This document shows, piece by piece, positions 57,230 to 64,000 of a stretch of 64,000 nt of DNA (positions are counted from its first letter, which is position 1; the number at the start of each line of letters is the position of its first letter). Below the pieces are notes generated by a model. It worked only from the letters and a program-made list of their open reading frames with translations. It did not search any database and was not told where the DNA came from. The stretch covers positions 1-64,000 of the forward strand of contig JADNRX010000159.1 of the NCBI GenBank assembly GCA_015501595.1, written 5' to 3'. The translations under genes were made by a program, and so were the position numbers. This DNA is from Hymenopellis radicata. Lineage: Eukaryota; Basidiomycota; Agaricomycetes; Agaricales; Physalacriaceae.

Positions 57230-57845
57230 GGAATATACTATTTGAGAAGCCCCCTTCGTCACGCTAAGTGACACGAACCCTACTTAGGAAACAATTAATT
57301 TTTGATTTTTTAAGTCATGTGGCGGAAAACCGCCGTTCTGCGTGGGTATGGCCCCAGATAAGTTTGTGGGAGGTGGCGCAGAGGGCAGAGGAGTGCCCAG
57401 AAGCATTGTAGTAGTACTCTATTGTGTTTCCTTGGTCGTGGGATGACACACTCGCGTAAGATGCCGCCACACTGGCACGCAGCCACCCCACCGGTGTACA
57501 TGAGTGCAGGAGTGCACCCTCTGTTGAGGAGAGGCAATTAAGTACTACTGCAATGCTTTTGGGCACTCCTCTGTCCCCTGCGCCACCTCCCACAAACTTA
57601 TCTGGGGCCATACCCACGCAGAACGGCGGTTTTCCCGCCACATGACTGTTACTTCGGCGACCACGAGCGCGTGGCCGGGACGCGTGAGCGTGGAGCCATG
57701 ACTGTGGCTAAATAGGCGACAGAAGTGGTCAGCCCCAACTCATACTCATACTCATACTGACTCAAAAAATCAAAAATTAATTGTTTCCTAAGTAGGGTTC
57801 GTGTCACTTAGCGTGACGAAGGGGGCTTCTCAAATAGTATATTCC
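57230..57845. mobile_element. Long-TIR element with 9-bp target duplication (Mutator-like)
   Basis: Terminal inverted repeats of 82 bp are identical (57230-57311 and 57764-57845, starting GGAATATACTATTTGAGAAG), flanked by the 9-bp duplication aagtgatcc (57221-57229 and 57846-57854). A second, inner inverted pair of about 107 bp (57314-57420 and 57540-57646; about 95% alike) nearly doubles the potential hairpin. A short (tcatac) repeat lies at 57741-57758. No protein is coded. The 9-bp duplication and long TIRs fit Mutator-like nonautonomous elements. Confidence 0.9.
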
Positions 57846-58048
57846 AAGTGATCCTGATTCGGATTCGGATTCCTTTTCCATCTGGATATTGTCGCATCCG
57901 TATGCATGACTAGTACTAGGTTCATCTAAACAATACTGAGAGACTGCTTTCAATCAGGTATCTGTCCATGGTATTAATATCAAGCGTAAGTATTCCTGAG
58001 TGTTGGTAAGTATGTAGTTTAAGTGACACGCCGCTCAATACTACGGCG

Positions 58049-60094
58049 CTAGTCAGTCCATATAGGCTCGGCGGGCCACTTTGCTCGCGGCTCGTAGTTT
58101 AGTCCTTTAGCCTCCATCCGCAGCTTCACAGATCTGTGTACCTTCACCCCGTCCCTCAAATGAGTAATCGGTATGCGACGCGGACGGCCACAGTTAAAGC
58201 TACAAGATAGAAGAGATAAGTATTCCTCAAAAATCAAATGACGGATTCACGCACGTCCATTTGCGGTCGCTCTCTGAATGATAGTCCAGCTTGGCCGGGA
58301 TCAACTCAAGAAGCCACCAAACCTTCACGAGACTGAGCTGATCGTACACATCGCACATGGCGTCCAGTGCGTCTTCTTCTTCCTCTGTCGTCGCTACGGC
58401 CGGGGTGAGCGCGTACGGGACAGGCGGCGGACGTGGCTTCACGTAAGGGTAAAGGTCAGCCCCATCCATGCCCAGTTTCCTAAGCCGCGCCTCATCAAAC
58501 ATGATACCCGTGTCGACTAAAAAGCACTGGCGGATCATCCATCGCAGAGGAATGCGCGCAAGACTGTGAGGAACATTATTGGCCACCGAACCGCCTCCAA
58601 CATCTGTTCCAACTCAATCAGGGATTGCTTCTGACACGGAGGGCACGAAATGACAAACCAGCATGGCACCCGGCAAACCACACTTCTTCAGCATCGGTCG
58701 GTTCAACAAAATCCTGCCAATCATCCGAGTTACTGAACGCTCGCTTTCCTCCGGCATCACATGCATGACAATTCACTCCAGGGACCTGACCGAAGATCGG
58801 AATGAACCGAACGCGTCGTTCGTCCAGCGCGAGGGCATGTCGGAAATGACGCACATGCGTGTTCGAACAAGTAAAGGGAAGATTGCGGGGGAATATTCCA
58901 ATGGCACCCACTGTGTCCCTGCATATACGAAGTAAGTGGGCTGTGTACTTGCAGGGAAAAGAGTCCTACCAAACGCCTAAGAATTCGATTTTCACGTCGA
59001 TGGAGAAGGCAGCCTTGAATTCCACGCTTTGGGCCCATCCTTTAGCGTCGTCGCGAGCGTACATTTTATACGCAAAGGGAACTTGCTGGAAGTTGCATCG
59101 CGGTAGCAGTCCCACCTAAACGGTCTCGCAATTGGATTCTGTCACGCATCGGTCGTGATAGTCCCTACCTTGTGAATCCTAGATGTCGCGATGGAACTCA
59201 ATTAGTACGAGTAAATGAGTATGACCTGTACGCGACACTTACATTCCTGCTAGTGCACGGGCCGTCTAGAAATATTACGTAGGTCAGTCGTTCGCGCAAG
59301 CTCCCGTGGACGCTCTTACATATGCGCCGCGTGAAAAGCTGCGGTGAAGATTAGACGCCGTTGTTTCACTTGGAATCGAAAAAGGACTGACCCGAAGATG
59401 CAAATCTTGTCCCCTTCTTCGTCTATCAAAGAGTAAGACACGTCCAGAGACAACGGGATGAAGAGAAGACGCACAGTTCTGCATGATGTATTCATAGCCG
59501 GCTAGACGTCGAGATAAGTTAGAAGGTGATTTAACGGTGAGAACCTCCGTACCCATTACATGGGCATCAATATAGACGCCAAGCACCTTGTCGACAAGCT
59601 TGTCGAAGAACGCAGTGGAGCTAGTAAGAGAAGGAGCTTGCGAAGTCACGTATGTGCCGATCCCGGTCTAAACCCGAAAAGTTTAGTTGTTGAAAAGCGA
59701 CACTAAGAGAGACAAACTTGATAATAAACCAGCTGCTCCTTACAATTGTTCTTCTTGAGCGCGCCGAAGAAATTGACGACATTGGAGTTCTACGAAGGCC
59801 AAAGTGAGAATACGAGCGTCAAACAAGAATTCGTGCTCACATCCCCGCCAAATTTATCTCCTGGGAAAGAAGCAACGTTCAGTTCGGGTCCTTGAGTAAG
59901 TAGGCAGACACACCGGTGCCGTCGAAACATAGCACCATGGTACGGTGAGCGTGTTGCGGGGGTATCGAATCTGAATTGAAAGGGAAGGACCCCGATGCAG
60001 TTGACGAGGAAGCCTGTCAGTTATGAATATCATTGAATAAGGGAGCATAGAGATGAACACAGACGGTAGCAGAGGAAGAAGATGAGACGGACAT
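58049..60094 (-). CDS. DUF2235 family alpha/beta-hydrolase
   Basis: Start ATG 60092-60094; more than ten short exons join in frame to the stop at 58049. After a serine-rich leader come the conserved blocks RTMVLCFDGTGDKFGG, NSNVVNFFGALKKNN, QLVYYQTGIGTYVTSQ, the nucleophile elbow ICIFGFSRGAYTARALAGM (G-x-S-x-G), IHKVGLLP, FLGVWDTVGAIG, RHFRHALALDERRVRFIP, EEVWFAGCHADVGGG (acid/His region) and SLARIPLRWMIRQ. The end, NYEPRAKWP, is also typical. DUF2235 contains the catalytic domain of type VI secretion phospholipases (Tle1-like); fungal members are predicted lipases or hydrolases with unknown substrates. No signal peptide is seen. Every junction fits, so it is probably functional. Confidence 0.92.
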
Positions 60095-61063
60095 GGCGGA
60101 CGTCCAAATTGATCGCGTCGGGGGATAACGAGTGGACATCGAGCATTTCCCTGCTAGATATAGCTTTCGGAATCGCTGGTCCGTATCGCAGAAGTCCGCC
60201 CCACGTACTAGAAGATCTATACAGCCATCAGAAGAAGCCGCTATACAACTCCACAGCTTGCAGAGAACTTCGCGAGCCACTTCTTTTTGCGCGTCACTTG
60301 TATCATCCCCAACTTTGTTTCACATCCATCTTCCTAGCATATCACAAAATCGGCGCGTACCTTTGTAATCGGATCCGTCTGGGTTGCGAGTTTTAAGAGT
60401 CCATCTCGTACACCTCTGTCTACGTTTAGCAGCCTATGGAACGCGATGTTGTTCGTTTCCGCGGCTGTGGAAGACAGCGGGCCGTAGTTGACCCGTAGCA
60501 GGCAAACCAAGTCAAAACGACTCCTTGATGCTGGTTAGCCAGACAGAAATCACATCTATTGGATCATTGTGATTGGTGCGTCGTGGTCGAAAGCTTGTGC
60601 TAACAATCAGAGTCCTAATCACTTCAACAAGGAAAGGCGATGACTACGACGACGGTTCCGGCCGGATGAAAAGGCAGGCACCAGAAATAGCACGACAGCA
60701 GATGACAGCACACCGCGAAGCCTCCCAAACATCTTGGAATGAAGACATCGGCGAGCTGAAGCTCTCAGAGATGGTTCTCCTAGGGCTTTGAGCGTAGAGA
60801 CGACATGTTTTGAGACGGAAACCAAGGAAAAATGTCAGCTGGTATACCAGATAGTACACGTCAAGTCCAACGTAGTCTATCATCAGTGCACTGCTGCGAG
60901 GACGCATCCGCAGAGCCCCAAACTTGACGGTCGGAGAACGAGCTCATTAGACGCTAAGGCCCAAAATGCCAATTTTGGTCGTAGTGTCCGCATTCTGCGC
61001 TGTGCCCGCAGTTTCCGGGGACGGTTTCCCTGATGCTAGGACAAAAAAGGTCCAGTGTTACCT
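60095..61063. other. Intergenic, nothing supported
   Basis: Short overlapping frames on both strands between the DUF2235 gene start and the next gene's 3' end; none has a recognisable motif. Confidence 0.4.
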
Positions 61064-62240
61064 TCACTCGACAGTCTCCCAATCCGCCACATGATCAGCC
61101 TTGTCCCTCTCAACTTCACTACTATCAAGCTCCAACAGCTTATCCCCACCTCCACTCATACGGTAGATGCGGGCCCACTCAGCCAGCGCAGACTGCAATA
61201 TCCTCACGACCAAAAATCCAGTTTCCACCAAACCCAGGTCCTCGAGAGTGTCAACGGTGATTGGTGCGGAGCGATCAATAAGCTCGGCGCCGACTGTTAC
61301 TTTAGTCTTCCCGGATCTGAACATCAGGAGGAAATGGACCTTGATTGCGGCGCGAGTGAATATGCGTTTCGTCAAGAGGGTGTGAGAGGATTTGGGGTCT
61401 TCTTTGGCCCAGAGTTTTATGTGGTCAAAGAGACTTTCTACTTGATCCTGGGGCATCCTGTAGTGATTCACCAGGAACACAATGATAAGCTACACAGCGC
61501 TTCTGTTGGCCACAAACACCAACGAACGGATTGAGAAGCTCACGTCTCGGAAATAATCCACGACACTATCCAAGTCATCCCAGTTGACTTTGTCATATCT
61601 CGCGTCGATACGGTAGCATTGGACAAGCGACCACGCGACGAAAGAGTGATCCTCATACAGAACGAACGCATACGCGAGCACTGGAATCGGTACGAGCGCT
61701 AGACTAGCAAAAAGACCATAGAGAGCGCCTTTTCGTTTCGAGCTGGGCGTGCCGTCTTTACGAAACCACGCCCGTTGCCACCATCCACGTTTGCCGACTG
61801 TGCTAGCGAAGCTGGCCCGGGGTACTATACGGCTGCAACGTCGGTGACCGTATTATCGGCCGCATCGACGCCGGTATACGCGGCGCTGATAATTGCGTGG
61901 CACATCGAGTGGAGGGTGCGCGACTGATGCGAAAAAGACGACGCGACGCGGCGCGAAACATGAAGAAGGGCGGAAAGAAACGGACCCTTGTTTGCGCTTG
62001 TGTGCTATTGGCTTCATCTATCACAGTAGTGAGCAATTCCGAGTTCTGCTCGTGTTCGCCGACAGCCACAGGCGGCGGCCAATTTGCAGTCAACGGTTTA
62101 GTAGCAATCATTTGTCGCAGTCTGGGGAGGTTGACGGGGGAGGGTAATGCGGTGTCGTTGGGTGGGTTGAAGTCGTAGGACATCGTCGCAAAGCAATCGA
62201 GGTTGAAAGAGTTCAACAAAGATTTGCCGTAGGCATCCAC
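61064..62240 (-). CDS. Uncharacterised membrane protein, one frameshift
   Basis: ATG 62238-62240 or an internal MSYDFNPPND start at about 62181. The N-terminus is proline-rich and disordered; a one-base shift at a CCCC run near 61818 separates it from STVGKRGWWQRAWFRKDG, a hydrophobic helix (LYGLFASLALVPIPVLAYAF), EDHSFVAWSLVQCYRIDARY and WDDLDSVVDYFRD. An intron (gtgagc...gtgtag) joins to LIIVFLVNHYRMPQDQVESL. The C-terminal part (TLEDLGLVETGFLVVRILQS) may be read-through of further introns. I do not recognise the family. Confidence 0.5.
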
Positions 62241-63068
62241 GTGTCAATTCAGGTTCTAGCCGGGCCGGAACGCAAATCCTCCGTCCCGCCTTCAAGTCCT
62301 TGTCTCTATTCAACCTCGCATCGATGTTCTCGGGTGATAGTTACTATGTCTTAACGATGGATAGCATTGTGTATGTTGCTGATGCAATCTGCGGGCCACT
62401 TTTTAAGTGCCTGAAAAGCGTCCCCACCTTGTCACTTGCTGATAGCGCTTAGTCCTCGGAGGCACTCAAGTGGCAGTCAATACAACAGCTTTGGAGTAAT
62501 CACTGCCGGAGAATCCTGGACGATGGCGGCGATTGTCGTTGCCACCAGTGTACATCTGGGCTGTGCGTCGTCATCATCGTCGAAGTACTAGTAGCAAAAG
62601 CCACTTTGCCCTCGGCATCCACTATTGCCAGTGGCCCTTTTCGACGCGTCTTCAGTGGCAGCCCTAGCGATTCCCGTATCAAACGGAGATCCTTGATAGT
62701 GGTATATATGCCGATAGAAACGGTACAGGCCCCCTCTAATAGCACCTTTTGACGACTCTGCAGCTGCCATTGCAACAAGATCAGCTTCTCTGCGACCGTC
62801 TCGCCCCCTCTCCACGTTGGGCACAAGATCTCTAGTTGCAAATGCTCCATCTCTGTACGAAATGGATATTTGTTCGGTCCACATCTGTCTCAAGGACGAT
62901 GGGTTGCTCATGACGACCTTCGCGCTTTCTGATGCGCGCAACCTTCCACAGCAATTCGGAGTGACAGCCGTGAGACATACACAAGACATATCCCGATCGG
63001 ACTTTTATCACTTTCCACATAAAAGCCACCCAACCACTACTTAACAGACACCACCATCTAGGATCCCA
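62241..63068. other. Intergenic with unassigned minus-strand frames
   Basis: Overlapping minus-strand frames at 62500-62990 (for example EHLQLEILCPTWRGGETVAE) look partly protein-like but have no family match. The 3' part is the promoter of the GFA-family gene. Confidence 0.35.
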
Positions 63069-63569
63069 ATGGCATCCTCCAGTGACGACACCGCGACATA
63101 CAAGGGCGGCTGCCACTGTGGCAAGATTAGCTACTCAGTAGACATCTCGCCGCCTCTCGACAAGGGGCACGAGGTGGTTGGCTGTAACTGCTCCATCTGC
63201 GCGCGCAATGCGTACTTGTTCGTCTTTCTCAAAGAAGACGCGGTCAAGTTCCATTCCGGCAAAGGCGAGGCTATTGTACGTGCTGCTTGCTTTGAGTCTC
63301 CTATTTGGCTTACCTTCGCTACAGCCTTACACCTTTGGCCCAGCCCGCCTCGGGCATAACTTCTGCCCCAAGTGTGGCACAAGTGTTTTTGGCACCTCTA
63401 TGCAGGCCGGCTACTATGAGGGTATTATCGCAGTAAATGTGGGCTGGTCATTTCAGTGATTGGATGAACGCGACGTATTGAACTCTTGATTTAGGTCCGC
63501 ACGTTGGAAGACGTTGACCTGGATTCTTTGAAAGTCAACATAATGGATGGGAAGAGTACGGTCCTTTGA
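63069..63569 (+). CDS. GFA/CENP-V-family zinc protein
   Basis: Three exons (63069-63275, 63325-63438, 63495-63569) give 131 aa in frame. The N-terminal GCHCGKISYSV and VVGCNCSICARNAYLFVF blocks and the FCPKCGTSVFGTS block provide the cysteine zinc sites (C-x-C, C-x-C-x2-C, C-x2-C) of the glutathione-dependent formaldehyde-activating (GFA) fold, also found in CENP-V. The C-terminus (DVDLDSLKVNIMDGKS) ends the fold. Fungal members are small cytosolic proteins whose substrates are mostly unknown; some bind glutathione. Size and motifs match the family; intact. Confidence 0.92.
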
Positions 63570-64000
63570 ATCTCGACGATGTACGTCGAATCACAGACTG
63601 GGAAATTCGAATGACCTGCTGTAGTCTGGCTTGGTAGATTGTTCATGCCGATAAGTATCTGCAGATGTTCGGTTGAAGGGAGCTGAGCGCCTGACGCTTT
63701 TCGCGCGCCGGAGAGTTGCTAGCATCACTGAGCGATGTCAGAGATTGAAGACCGGTAGAAGTCGTCCATTCGGGGTCTGGTCGACTCAGAGTGCACAAAG
63801 CCGTTGCAAAGCAGCCTTTCTACAAGCAAGCAATCAAGTCTGGCCCAGGATGAAGTACAGAAGAAAATTGAGAGGTCATACGTTCATATCACTGATGCTC
63901 ACAAGGATAGTATTGTTTCGTGACATTCTACAACTGATAATATGTCGTCTATTCTCTCATTTCTCCACCTGGTCTAATAGTTCGAGGATATTTGCTGTCC
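63570..64000. other. Right-edge sequence, no gene seen
   Basis: Downstream of the GFA-family gene; no frame or motif of note. Confidence 0.45.

Noticed and set aside
1..64000. CRISPR array, prokaryotic operon or rRNA genes
   Set aside because: No regularly spaced direct repeats or rRNA sequence; spliceosomal introns show a eukaryotic genome.

Overview
The window is genomic DNA from a mushroom-forming basidiomycete (Agaricomycetes). Genes are dense on both strands, introns are about 50 nt with GT-AG (some GC-AG) ends, and protein families are typical of agarics: MYND/MSS51-C, DUF2235 hydrolase, BTB, a multi-pass membrane receptor-like protein, an ENA-type Na+-ATPase and KDZ transposase. I worked by eye; family names come from remembered motifs, not searches.

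The main feature is a giant DNA transposon of about 21.65 kb at 7948-29602. It has AT-rich terminal inverted repeats of about 58 bp, subterminal TTTAAATC-like motifs, and an 11-bp direct repeat (CACGCGGTTTC) at each end. It sits in intron 1 of an MFS sugar transporter gene: exon 1 lies at 29634-29740 (minus strand) and the other exons at 5895-7918. Removing the element plus one repeat copy restores an ordinary 49-nt intron that joins in frame. The element carries a frameshifted KDZ-superfamily transposase with a CxC2-like cysteine cluster (18934-22917), an intact 993-aa Spt5-like NGN/KOW protein (11314-14489), a multi-exon protein with a basic RG-rich tail (8224-10500), a small protein with a PCNA-binding-like motif (10582-11013), a decayed AT-hook gene (about 17362-18458), a small unknown gene (16333-16820) and a perfect 36-bp-arm palindrome (14703-14780). 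Its right third (23.0-29.4 kb) is a mosaic of intron-containing fragments of host-type genes: zinc-type alcohol dehydrogenase, ABC transporter, C2H2 zinc finger, aldo/keto reductase, DUF6534-like membrane protein and protein kinase.

Left flank (1-5.9 kb): two related hAT-like nonautonomous elements with 8-bp target duplications (727-1940, 2753-3722) and degenerate sequence. A third, hAT-like element with different ends (15260-16329) is nested inside the giant transposon, at the start codon of a small gene.

Right flank (29.7-64 kb), host genes: HMG-box factor (two frameshifts), truncated VIT/VWA protein, MBL-fold hydrolase (disrupted), CsbD-like stress protein, heat-shock factor, multi-pass membrane protein broken by a 9-bp-TSD element, BTB protein, disordered protein, C2H2 factor, ENA-type Na+-ATPase, MYND protein with a nearby partial copy, a 9-bp-TSD long-TIR element, DUF2235 hydrolase, a membrane protein and a GFA/CENP-V-family protein. 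Several genes (ATPase, HSF, MYND, DUF2235, CsbD, GFA, Spt5-like) read through without a single indel, so the frameshifts elsewhere are more likely real decay than uniform sequencing error, although some lie in homopolymers.
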